DNA from: Terriglobales bacterium
GTDB lineage: Bacteria; Acidobacteriota; Terriglobia; Terriglobales; Acidobacteriaceae
DNA: 64,000 bases
NCBI GenBank assembly: GCA_035567895.1
Contig: DATMPC010000082.1
Location: 1 to 64,000 of the forward strand
Direction of reading: 5' to 3'
Both the position numbers and the translations under genes were made by a program. This document shows, in pieces, positions 10,236 to 19,400 of this stretch; position 1 is the first letter of the stretch; every line of letters starts with the position of its first letter. The notes under the pieces were generated by a model. That model was not told where the DNA came from and did not search any database. It was given only the letters and a program-made list of their open reading frames with translations.

Positions 10236-10375
10236 AGAAGTGTGTGTTGGAGGGGGAAACGCGCGCAAGCGTAGCACAAAACTACGGAGCCATTAAGGCA
10301 AATTTGTTCGCAGCCTTTTGTGAAAGAAGCAGGCTTAGAACTATTTGCAGAGGGGTTGAGGGCAGTCAAGAAACG

Positions 10376-10398
10376 TCAGGGGCGATTTCCGCCCCTGA
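10376..10398 (-). terminator. Stem-loop downstream of the glycine-zipper gene
   Basis: A 9-bp perfect stem (TCAGGGGCG / CGCCCCTGA) with a 5-base loop lies 24 bp past the stop of the minus-strand gene at 10422. On that strand the stem is followed by CGTTTCTT, so the U-tract is weak. It may be a modest terminator or a 3' stabiliser. Confidence 0.45.
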
Positions 10399-10421
10399 AA
10401 ATTCCGTCTTAGAGCACCTTT

Positions 10422-11120
10422 CTAACGAGGGGTGCTGTAGTCGCGCGGTGGATTGTTGTTATCCTGCGGCTGATTGTTATAGTCGCGATTGTCCTGCGGC
10501 AATTGGCGGCCGTGGCCTTGATATCCGGTGTATCCATTCATCCGAACAGACTGATTCAGGCGGTAGTTCAATTCGGTCTCCGCCGGGATATTGAGTTCCT
10601 TGCCGCGAGTCAATACCTGCGCTCCGGCTCCCGCCGCCCCGCCTACGATCGCGCCGATGGCAGCACCTTTGCCGCCGCCAGCCAGCGCGCCGAGCAGCGT
10701 ACCTGCCAGAGCGCCCCCGCCAACATATGCACCCGTGCGCTTGTTCATTCCCAAACCGCCGCGCTTGGTGCTGCCAGCGGCGCTAGTGCCTTCGGTGTCC
10801 ATCCGGTAAGTGCGCCCATTCACTTCGATCGAACGCAAATCAAGGGTTAGGTCATCGGGCTTGTCGCTGGCTTGAGCCACGGCAAGCTGTGCGCGCGCAC
10901 CGCGCGGGATGACAACGTTGCCGTTAGCATTGGTAATGTCACGAGAGATGGTTCCGGGGAATTGTGCGCCCGGAGAGACATTTCCACTCTTTGCATTGAT
11001 GTCTTGATCGACGCGGACGTGCACTTCAGTGCCCGCCGGCAGCGTCGTCGATTGCGCGAACGCTCCAAAACTGAACAAGAGCATGGCGCAGAGTCCAACA
11101 CGAGATGCGATTCTTCGCAT
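10422..11120 (-). CDS. Exported glycine-zipper protein
   Basis: This 232-residue protein starts with a signal peptide (RRIASRVGLCAMLLFSFGAFA, then Q at the likely cleavage). A beta-rich domain (about 24-110, PAGTEVHVRVDQDINAKSG to LDLRSIEVNGRTYRM) resembles the barrel part of VirB10/TrbI-like proteins. A glycine zipper (GGGALAGTLLGALAGGGKGA) at about 135-175 could insert in or lie against a membrane. The tail is rich in Asn, Gln and Pro. The start at 11120 is chosen because GAGGAGG lies directly upstream; a longer frame exists but would bury the signal peptide. The role is unknown; a periplasmic or envelope structural function is likely. Confidence 0.75.
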   Translation of the reverse strand: MRRIASRVGLCAMLLFSFGAFAQSTTLPAGTEVHVRVDQDINAKSGNVSPGAQFPGTISRDITNANGNVVIPRGARAQLAVAQASDKPDDLTLDLRSIEVNGRTYRMDTEGTSAAGSTKRGGLGMNKRTGAYVGGGALAGTLLGALAGGGKGAAIGAIVGGAAGAGAQVLTRGKELNIPAETELNYRLNQSVRMNGYTGYQGHGRQLPQDNRDYNNQPQDNNNPPRDYSTPR

Positions 11121-11335
11121 GAAATTCCTCCTCAGATCCTCAGCAGACACTGGTCTCGTCTGTCTCTCTAGAGATGCAATAGAGCGCTGCCGAGTGCGCT
11201 GAGGGGAGTTGCGCACGTGAGCTGGAGGAGCAGCTCTGCTTCCTTCCGGAGCATTCGGTTTGGATAAAGAAGCCTGGGAACCTCGGCTACTCAGAAGGAT
11301 CGATGCTGGAATGTGCGTATCGCGAAAGGGGCTAT

Positions 11336-12415
11336 CTACTTTTTGACGGCGAAAAACACAATAAGAAGGATAGCCAAAAGAAACAGCAGATTTAGCACCA
11401 GGATCAACGGCATGTACTGGGACAACTTCGAAGGTTCCGCAACCGGAAGGTCAGGTGGTCTCGCCATCGGTGGGAGAGTGGTATTAGGCGGGGCCCATGG
11501 CTGCATGGTTTGAGTTGCAGATCTCTGACTCTGCGCGGAGCTTGCCGACCATATCTGGGTTGCCATTCCTGCGGGCAGCGAAGGCGCCGCCGGTTGTGGT
11601 GCGGGCCACGCATTCTGATTTGGGCTGGCAGGGACAGCCGCGGCGAATTTCTCTTGCAGAGCGCGCAATTCTGATCCCTTTACGATTCGGGTGAAATCAC
11701 TTGGACCAGTCGCCGGAGGTGTTGCGGGAGCTGGATTTTCCGCTGGATGTGGAATAGATATTGGCGGTGCGGTCGGATTCTGCCCCGAAGGTGGCGCCGC
11801 GGATTGCGGCAGAGTTACTGAGTCCTGCACATGGAAGATACGCGTGAACTTCGCTGTGGGTGCAGGTTCCACGGTGCCGGACGCTCCACTGTTTGAGCCA
11901 AACACGCTTGCAAAGTCGTCGTTCTGTTTTGCTCCTTGAGCCAGCGTGCCAGGCTTGAGTGCCTCTTTAGGAAGAGATATTGCAAACATTGGACCGTCAG
12001 ATGTCGGCGAACCTTCGGCTGCTGGCTTTCTCACGAAGAGTTGCGTCGCTTCAGACCAAGCGACATTATCGAGATCGCCTGGCTTTCTCTCTTCACCCGG
12101 CTTGGGAATATTCGCAAAGACGTTCACGTTCAGAGCGATCGTCATCGCATCTTGTGATGGAATATCGCCGCCCTTATCGGGACTCGGGGAATTATTCGCA
12201 GCCTTCGGTGTAGGCAGAGGTTCAATAGGCAGACGTTCAGGGATTGGATTCCTGAAAATAAACCGATCCGAATCCGTACGGATACCAAGTACGTCTGAAT
12301 CGCTCGGCAATTTCTGGGTTGGGGCGTGTATCGACGAGGCATCCTGCTCCGAACTCTTCTGCGCTTTGCCAAAAACTCGTTCGAATTCCCGCTCTGCGTC
12401 TTCGCGCTCGCCCAT
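11336..12415 (-). CDS. Proline-rich tail-anchored protein of the T6SS neighbourhood
   Basis: The family is unknown. The 359 residues are mostly Pro/Ala/Ser-rich and probably disordered, and end in one C-terminal membrane helix (MPLILVLNLLFLLAILLIVFF) followed by AVKK. This predicts a tail-anchored protein with its bulk in the cytoplasm. Short related motifs recur in the disordered part: SEATQLFVR, AKFTRIFHV and SDFTRIVKG. They place Thr three residues before a hydrophobic residue, as in FHA-domain ligands. The gene is divergent from tssL-tssM and close to a Ser/Thr kinase that carries a similar SATRIFKSS site, so it may be a kinase substrate or scaffold. That link is inference. Confidence 0.7.
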   Translation of the reverse strand: MGEREDAEREFERVFGKAQKSSEQDASSIHAPTQKLPSDSDVLGIRTDSDRFIFRNPIPERLPIEPLPTPKAANNSPSPDKGGDIPSQDAMTIALNVNVFANIPKPGEERKPGDLDNVAWSEATQLFVRKPAAEGSPTSDGPMFAISLPKEALKPGTLAQGAKQNDDFASVFGSNSGASGTVEPAPTAKFTRIFHVQDSVTLPQSAAPPSGQNPTAPPISIPHPAENPAPATPPATGPSDFTRIVKGSELRALQEKFAAAVPASPNQNAWPAPQPAAPSLPAGMATQIWSASSAQSQRSATQTMQPWAPPNTTLPPMARPPDLPVAEPSKLSQYMPLILVLNLLFLLAILLIVFFAVKK

Positions 12416-12480
12416 TCTGATGTCTCCGGAGATAGGCAGTTAGCTTACCCCGAGAAAGGCGCTCAGTAAACATGTTCTTC

Positions 12481-12509
12481 TTGACTTTGGCGACATTCGT
12501 GCATACGAT
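12481..12509 (+). promoter_or_regulatory. Candidate sigma-70 promoter for tssL-tssM
   Basis: TTGACT, a 17-base spacer and TACGAT (12504-12509) form a good match to the vegetative consensus. It lies in the 345-bp gap between the divergent proline-rich gene and tssL. It would give an untranslated leader of about 245 bases before tssL. I saw nothing else convincing in this gap. Confidence 0.4.
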
Positions 12510-12760
12510 TCGTTTCCCATAACACCTGCTAGTTCATTCTTCCGTTTGGCCTAAAGGTCAACAAAATCAGGAGCAAGTCGCGGGAGTCCCAGAGAACTCG
12601 GGTGCGGTTTGATGGTGCTCTTGATGCGAACATTGTCCCCGGAACCTGGTCCCATTAATCCGCCGAAGCATTGTTCCGAGATTGTTGATCGATTCACACT
12701 TCCTTTCCTGAGTTTGCAGAAAGTCTTAGGACCAACGGGGATATTCAGGAGCAGATCCTA

Positions 12761-13453
12761 ATGCCCGCCAAGCAAATCAGCGCGCGAAAGACGAACCTAG
12801 CTTTTTGCTTCCAGGAGCTTCTCACCGCCACCGTGAGGCTTCGCTTTAATCGGCAGTCTGCGCCTAAGCCAGATGTCTTCCGCGCCCACATGCGCGAAGC
12901 GTATCGCCTGGCTACGCAGGAGGCGGAGAGCAGCGGTTATCAGTCTGACTATGTGAACATCGCCGGACACGCAGTGATGGCCTTCCTGGATGAAACAGTC
13001 GCGATCTCGCAGAACACCGCTTTTTCCAGCTGGTGGATTTCGCCGCTGACGAAGGAACTCTTTCCGGAGGCTCCGGCAGATGCCTTCTACCGGGATCTCG
13101 AGGGTCTTCTCTCAACTATCGATTCGGTAGAAGTTGGAGACACAATTGAGGTTATGTATCTCTGTCTCCTACTGGGTTATCGCGGCGTCTTGACGAGTGA
13201 TCGGTCGGGAGAGCTGTCGGATTTTCTCGACAAGATCAGCGCGAAGATGCTGCACATCCGCGGTGTTCGTGGATCACTCGTACCCGACTGGGGCGTGCCC
13301 CCTGAGCCGATTGAGCCTCTCCCCATTGGCGGAGCGCGTCGATTGGGTATCGCTGCGATAGCCATATCAGCGGCGATTTGCGTGATCGCTTTTGTAGCCA
13401 GCAAGTTCGCTTTGCTTTCCGGTGTGGCGGATATACGTTCGTTGGTGCGGTAA
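12761..13453 (+). CDS. tssL: T6SS membrane complex protein TssL (DotU/IcmH family)
   Basis: This 230-residue protein has the DotU helical cytoplasmic domain at about 10-175 (AHMREAYRLATQEAESSGY, GHAVMAFLDETVA, EVMYLCLLLGYRG). A single C-terminal membrane helix follows at about 196-220. No OmpA-like peptidoglycan-binding extension is present. TssL pairs with TssM in the inner membrane to anchor the baseplate. An AGGAG ribosome-binding site precedes the ATG, and tssM starts 21 bp after the stop. Confidence 0.9.
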   Translation: MPAKQISARKTNLAFCFQELLTATVRLRFNRQSAPKPDVFRAHMREAYRLATQEAESSGYQSDYVNIAGHAVMAFLDETVAISQNTAFSSWWISPLTKELFPEAPADAFYRDLEGLLSTIDSVEVGDTIEVMYLCLLLGYRGVLTSDRSGELSDFLDKISAKMLHIRGVRGSLVPDWGVPPEPIEPLPIGGARRLGIAAIAISAAICVIAFVASKFALLSGVADIRSLVR

Positions 13454-13474
13454 GGAATCACAGAAGGGAATTCG

Positions 13475-16204
13475 ATGTTGACCAATGTCATTACGACTGC
13501 CGCGCTGATTCTTTACCTGTTGCTGGCTTGGTTTGTCGGTTCTCTCATGGGGCTCACTGGCACGCGGGTATGGGTTTTGCGCGCTGGGCTTTCCCTTATC
13601 GGGATTGTCGCTGCTGGAACGTTCCTGTGGTTCCGGCGCCGCCTGACGCAGGATGCGCTGCTGCGCGGCGCAAACGCTGCATATTTCCTTGATGTGGACA
13701 GACTGCTCAACGAGGCAGAGGGCAAGCTGAAGGCAGCGAAGGCGGGAAAGCTTGCAACTTTCCCGATCGTGTACGTGTTAGGCGAATCGAATACTGCAAA
13801 GACCACAACCATCCAGCACGGCGGACTTCATCCCGAACTGCTAGCTGGGGAGCCGGAGCGAGTTGGTCAAATTGAGTCCACAGCCAGCATTAATGTCTGG
13901 GCCGCGGGTGGAGCGATCTTCATCGAGGCCGGAGGCAAGATCTCCACGGACTCGCAATTGTGGACATATCTGCTGCGCAGGACGCAACCGGCAGAACTTT
14001 CCACTTCGGGACTGCCACCACGCGCTTTAGTCATTTGTTGCGACTGCGAGCGACTCAAATCGAAAGACTCTGCGATCGCCTCCGGCCGCCGGCTTTCTGA
14101 ACGCTTGCGCGACGTCGAAGACACTCTGGGCTCTTCTTTCCCGGTCTACGTGCTCTTTACCAAGCTGGACCAGATTGCCCACTTCGCCGAGTTTGCCCGC
14201 GCCCTTTCGCAGGAAGAAGCTGCACAAGTGCTGGGTGTAACTCTGGCGCGCGAGAAAGTTGGTGAGGCTCTATTTGTTGGAGATGAAGAAGCTTTGGTCA
14301 ACAAGGCATTCGATGAGCTCACCTTTGCGCTCGCAGAAAAGCGCCTGGAGTTCCTGCGTCGCGAGCTTCTCCCGGAGAAGCTGCCATCGCTATATGAGTT
14401 TCCTCGTGAGATTCGCAAGCTCCGAGATGCCGTCGCGCACTTTCTAGTTGAGGTTTCGCGTCCCGTGAATGCGGACGCAGCCTGCTTCCTCCGTGGCTTC
14501 TACTTTTCCGGAGTACGGGCCGTGCTTATCTCCGAGACGGTCACGCCTCCGAAGGTGTCCGCTGCCGCAGCGTCTGTTGCCGCAGCTACGCGCATGTTTA
14601 ACCTGGAAGAGCTCAACGCGCTGACCAAGCCATCCGGTCCGGCAGTACAGGCTCGCAAGGTTCCCGAGTGGAGCTTCGTCTCGCGATTGTTCACCGAGGT
14701 CATCCTTCGTGATGACTCGGCATTGAAGATCGGGCAGCAGAGCCGAGTTCGCAGCCGTGCCGGAGCGGTGCTCATGTTTGCCGTTGCAGCCGGTCTGCTG
14801 TTTGTAGCTGGGCTGTTTGGTTTTTCGTTTTTGCAAAACCGCAATCTGCAGAACGACGTGCTCGCGGCGTCGCGTGCTCTTTCGGGAAGTCCCGAACTTT
14901 CGGCCGGACAGTTGGCGACTGTGGATCAACTGCGCCAGCTGGAGCGCTTGCGCTCTTCGCTAAGTGCCATCGAAAACTCAGAGCGGAACGGTCTTCCGCT
15001 GTATCGGCACCTGGGGTTGTACACAGGCGAACAGATCAAGGCTGATGCTCTACGAATCTACTTCGCGAATTTCAACAAGCTCTTGCTGCATCCTACCGAG
15101 CTGTCATTGACCGATCAGCTCAATCATCTTTCTCCGGCTTCGGGAGACGATTTCGGAGAGGCCTACAAGAAACTCAAAGCGTACCTGATCACGACCGTGA
15201 ATCCGGAGAAGAGCACAGCAGACTTTCTGGCTCCCGCGCTTGCCAAGATCTGGGCCGCCGGAAATGCTCAGGACCCAGAGCTTCAGTCGCTAGCGCAAGC
15301 TCAGTTCGAGTTTTATAGCGGGCATCTCCCGGCCTCGAATCCGCTGCCGCAAGAAGCAGACAACGCCGCGGTCCTTCACGCCCGAGGCTACCTGAAGCAA
15401 TTCAATGGCATGGAACGCATCTACCAGGGCATGCTGGTGGAAGCTGCGAAGAACAATCCCGAAATGGATTTCAACCGCCGCTATGCCGGTTCAGCCCAGG
15501 TAGTGATCGATCCTCACGTAGTTCCCGGCGCCTTCACGCGCGGTGGACTCACCGTGATGAAAGAGGCTCTCAGCAACCCTGACAGGTTCTACGGCGCGGA
15601 GGAATGGGTGCTCGGAGAAGCCAGCGCGCTGAGCGAATCAAAGGAGGAGTTGGGGGAAAAGCTCAGCGACCGCTATACAAAGGATTATCTGAATCAATGG
15701 CGCGATTTCCTCAAGGCGGCAACGGTGTTGCGTTTTTCTGGAGTCAATGATGCGACCAATAAGCTGCGCCTGCTGTCAGGCAACCGATCCCCGCTCATGC
15801 AGCTCTTCTGGGTAGCAGCGGTAAACACCAAGGTCGATCTCCCAGGTGCAGCCAAGTCTTTTGACGCGGTGCAGCGCGTGGCTAATGGAGCCACGGAAGA
15901 TCACCCCATCGGAGCCGGGGTACAGTCGTATCTGACCTCGCTGAATGGCCTGCAGGGAAACCTATATGCGCTGGCTGCCGCTCCCGAAGGGACCGACCTG
16001 ACGAGCGCCTTGAATTCCGCCTTGTTAGCCGCGGGGGCCGCTCGCAGCACTGTGGGCCAGGTAGCGCAGGGATTCCTGATCGATCCGGACGGTCATGTGG
16101 ATTCGCAGGTGCGCAAACTGATGGAAGACCCAATTTCAGCCGCCGAAGCGTTAGTCCGCAGGATGGCGATGGCTCAGAGGGCGGCAGCAAATCCTCAGAG
16201 GTAA
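13475..16204 (+). CDS. tssM: T6SS membrane complex protein TssM (IcmF family)
   Basis: This 909-residue IcmF-like inner-membrane protein has two N-terminal membrane helices (about 5-55) and a cytoplasmic NTPase-like domain with GESNTAKT at 103-110. A third membrane helix (about 430-455, AVLMFAVAAGLLFVAGLFGF) leads to a large periplasmic domain. The Walker A loop has Ala where the second Gly is normally found. The protein is about 200-250 residues shorter than typical proteobacterial TssM, mainly on the periplasmic side. No tssJ lipoprotein gene is visible beside it. It is co-transcribed with tssL. Confidence 0.9.
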   Translation: MLTNVITTAALILYLLLAWFVGSLMGLTGTRVWVLRAGLSLIGIVAAGTFLWFRRRLTQDALLRGANAAYFLDVDRLLNEAEGKLKAAKAGKLATFPIVYVLGESNTAKTTTIQHGGLHPELLAGEPERVGQIESTASINVWAAGGAIFIEAGGKISTDSQLWTYLLRRTQPAELSTSGLPPRALVICCDCERLKSKDSAIASGRRLSERLRDVEDTLGSSFPVYVLFTKLDQIAHFAEFARALSQEEAAQVLGVTLAREKVGEALFVGDEEALVNKAFDELTFALAEKRLEFLRRELLPEKLPSLYEFPREIRKLRDAVAHFLVEVSRPVNADAACFLRGFYFSGVRAVLISETVTPPKVSAAAASVAAATRMFNLEELNALTKPSGPAVQARKVPEWSFVSRLFTEVILRDDSALKIGQQSRVRSRAGAVLMFAVAAGLLFVAGLFGFSFLQNRNLQNDVLAASRALSGSPELSAGQLATVDQLRQLERLRSSLSAIENSERNGLPLYRHLGLYTGEQIKADALRIYFANFNKLLLHPTELSLTDQLNHLSPASGDDFGEAYKKLKAYLITTVNPEKSTADFLAPALAKIWAAGNAQDPELQSLAQAQFEFYSGHLPASNPLPQEADNAAVLHARGYLKQFNGMERIYQGMLVEAAKNNPEMDFNRRYAGSAQVVIDPHVVPGAFTRGGLTVMKEALSNPDRFYGAEEWVLGEASALSESKEELGEKLSDRYTKDYLNQWRDFLKAATVLRFSGVNDATNKLRLLSGNRSPLMQLFWVAAVNTKVDLPGAAKSFDAVQRVANGATEDHPIGAGVQSYLTSLNGLQGNLYALAAAPEGTDLTSALNSALLAAGAARSTVGQVAQGFLIDPDGHVDSQVRKLMEDPISAAEALVRRMAMAQRAAANPQR

Positions 16205-16455
16205 TGCGCATTCGGTTACCTTCCGCCCCAAGGCAGATTCGAAAGATTCTCCTCCGTTCCCGGCTCTGTGTCATCCTCGCCATCGTACTCATTTCAGGAA
16301 CTCGGTCTGTTTACCGAAAACTAACGTTTGTCTCTGAATTTTCTTGATTTCGGCAGTTTTGGATGATAGTTCTAACGCTTCCCCCTTGCTGCTGCTTCCG
16401 GAGCATATCCCTGTTATGTCAGAGTTCCTGAAAGGTTAACTGCAGCCATATCCCG

Positions 16456-19400
16456 ATGTCACCGGAGCTTCTGACCAAGATCGGCGAATTCGAGCTTAAG
16501 GAAAAGCTCGGACAAGGCGGCTACGGAGCCGTTTACAAAGCCCGCGACTCTCTGGGACGCGATGTCGCCATCAAAATCCTGACCGGCTTCGGCGACGACG
16601 CCACCACGATCAACGTCTTCAAGAAGGAAGCCGCGACTCTCGCAAAGCTGCAGCACGCAAACATCGTTACGGTGTACCAGTTCGGCGTGGACAACACGAA
16701 ACCGTACCTGGCGATGGAGTACCTCCAAGGTCAACCGCTCAGCGCAATTATCAAGACGCGCCGCGAGCTGCACATGGTCGAGAAGCTCGACATCATCATC
16801 CAGGGCACAGAAGGGCTCAAGCACGCTCACGAGAACAATGTCATCCACCGTGACATCAAGCCGCACAACCTGATGGTGGTGGAGAACGCGGAAAAGTCGC
16901 GGGTTGTAAAGCTCATCGACTTCGGTATCGCCCAGGGCGAAGCCAGCAAATCCCAAAGCCAGTCCATCGCGGGCAGCTTACCCTACATGTCGCCCGAGCA
17001 CTTCGTGCAGCGGCGGACGCCGTGGTGCGACGTCTTCTCGATGGGCGTGGTTCTCTACGAGTTACTGACCGGCGGCATCGTGCCCTACGCCTCCGATCGC
17101 GATGAGCTGCCGGTAGCCTACGGCAAGCTGATGAGCCAGGATCCGGCTCTGCCGCTCAGTCATCACGTACCGAATCTTCCCCCCGGCCTGGAAGAGGTGG
17201 TAGCGAAGGCGATCTGCAAACAAAAGCTCAGCGGATACGAGACGGCGGAAGAATTTCTGTTCGAACTCTCCCGCGTCCAAGACTCGGTCAAGTCACAATT
17301 CGTGACCGAACGCCTCGCCGAAGTCGATGCTGCGATCAAGCGGCAGGATGCGACGGCCGCTTATGAGCTGTGCAACGGCATCCTGCGCGTCGATCCCAAG
17401 AACACTCCGGCCAACCGCAAGAAATTTGAACTCAGAAAGCTGCTTGAGGAGAGCAAGAGGAACCAGAAGCTGCGCGACATGTGCGTTCGCGCCGAAGGGG
17501 CCATCCAGGAGAAAAAGTTCGACGAGGCCTACCGGCAGTTGGAAGAGGCCCGCCAGATCGATCCCGGCAGCCCGACTGTTGCCCAGCTCCAGCAGAAGCT
17601 AGCCGACATCCGCCGCGTGCAGGCCCGCATCGACGAGTTGGTTCGAGCAGCGCAACAGGCCCAGATCAGCGGGAATCTCGATCAGGCAAGCACCGCGATC
17701 AGGGAAGCGGCCTCGCTCGATCGCAGCAACACCGAGGTCCTTCGCTTCCAGGCAGAAATTGATCGCAGATGTGCGCAGGAGCACAACCTCGTCGAGCAGG
17801 CGCGCTCCCTCGTGCACGAACAACGCTTCCGCGAGGCCTCGACCGTAATCCGCGAGCTGGAGAGCATGGCCCCGCGTTCTGAGCGGGTCCTGGCGCTCAA
17901 GGAACTCGCGACTCGCGAATACCGCGAATACGTTCGGCGCACCGAGATTGCCGCTTACCTAAACGAAGCGCAGCAGCTGGCCGTACCGGGCACTTTGCAA
18001 CAAGCGCGCAGCAAGCTGGACGAAGCCATCTCCAAGTATCCCGACGAGCGCTCCTTGCTCGAGCTTCGTGCCACGGTCGAGAAGCAACAGGAAGAATTCG
18101 CTCGCCGCCAGTTCGTGGAAGAGAAGACACGTGCCGGCGAGCAGGCGATCCAATCCAGGAATTATGCGGACGCGATCGCGATCCTCGAGCAGGCCCGCCT
18201 CCGCGTTCCCGATCCGAAACTCGAAACGCTGCTCGCGAAAGCCAAAGAAAAGGCGCAGGAGCAGGCAGCCGAGAAGCGCCTCGAGCAATATCTGAAGAGC
18301 GCCAAGACCAGTTTGGGACGAGGCGACGCCGCCTCTGCCGTAGTCACGCTGGAGATGGCGCAGAGCGAATTCGGCGCTACCGACCAAAACATTCTCGCTC
18401 TCCTGACCGAAGCCCGAAACGCCGCCGAGCGCCAAACGCGAGAAGCCGCCGAACGCGAAGAGGCCCGCAAGGCCACCGAACGCGAGGCGCTCCGCCAGGC
18501 CGCCGAGCGGGAAGAGATCCATGCTGCCGTCGCTGATGCGATGGCCGCAGCCCAGCACGGAGACTTCGAAGCTGGCCTCAGGCTGATTGAGGAAAACGCC
18601 GGCAAGTTTGGAATGCGCGCCGAGCTATCCAAGGCCGCAAATCAGATCAAGTCCGCCCGAACCGCCGACGTAACCGCGCACATCGAGACGCTGCTTGCCG
18701 AGGCCAACAAGGAAGCCGAAGCGAACAGCTATCAGGGCGCGCTTGATGCGATCGAGCGAGCGAAGACCTTTATCGAGTTTGCTTCGCCTTCAGCAGTTGC
18801 GAAGCTGAAAACTACCGAGCAGCAGATTCGCAGAGCTCAGCAGGAGCAGGAGAACTCCGCGACCCGAATCTTCAAGAGCTCTTCTGCCGTTCAAGAGCCC
18901 GTCGCGCCTCCTGAAGCGGCGCCTTCTGGATACGACGCCGACTCCGCCACCATTCGCAATTACGATTCTGACTCCGCCACGATTCGGACGTCGCCCTCCG
19001 GATCGGCCGCTGCTCCAGCAAGAGCGCCGGAGCACGAGCCAGAGCAGGAAACCCGAAGGCTGGAACAGCCTCCGCGCGCGCGTACAGCGCCTCGTGCAGT
19101 TCCGATTGAACCGGTTGCTCCTCCGCCGCCGCAACCAAAGAAATGGCTGATTCCGGCCGTTGGAACAGCAATCGTCGTAGTCGCCGCGCTGATCGGATAC
19201 TTAGTCTTCGGTGGGAGTTCCGCGATGGAAGTCCGCTTCGAAGCCACTCCCGCAGGAACCGACATCTTCGTGGACGGTAAGCACTGCGCAGCTCCTTGCA
19301 CAGCAAAACTGAAGGCCGGCAAGTATGCGGTGGAAGCCACCCACGACCAGTACGCAACGCTGAAGAAAGAGATCGACGTTACCAAGCCCTACACCGAAAG

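Noticed and set aside
10275-10277. GTG start for the methyltransferase
   Set aside because: It adds a Pro-rich 14-residue leader with no ribosome-binding site; the ATG at 10235 is simpler.
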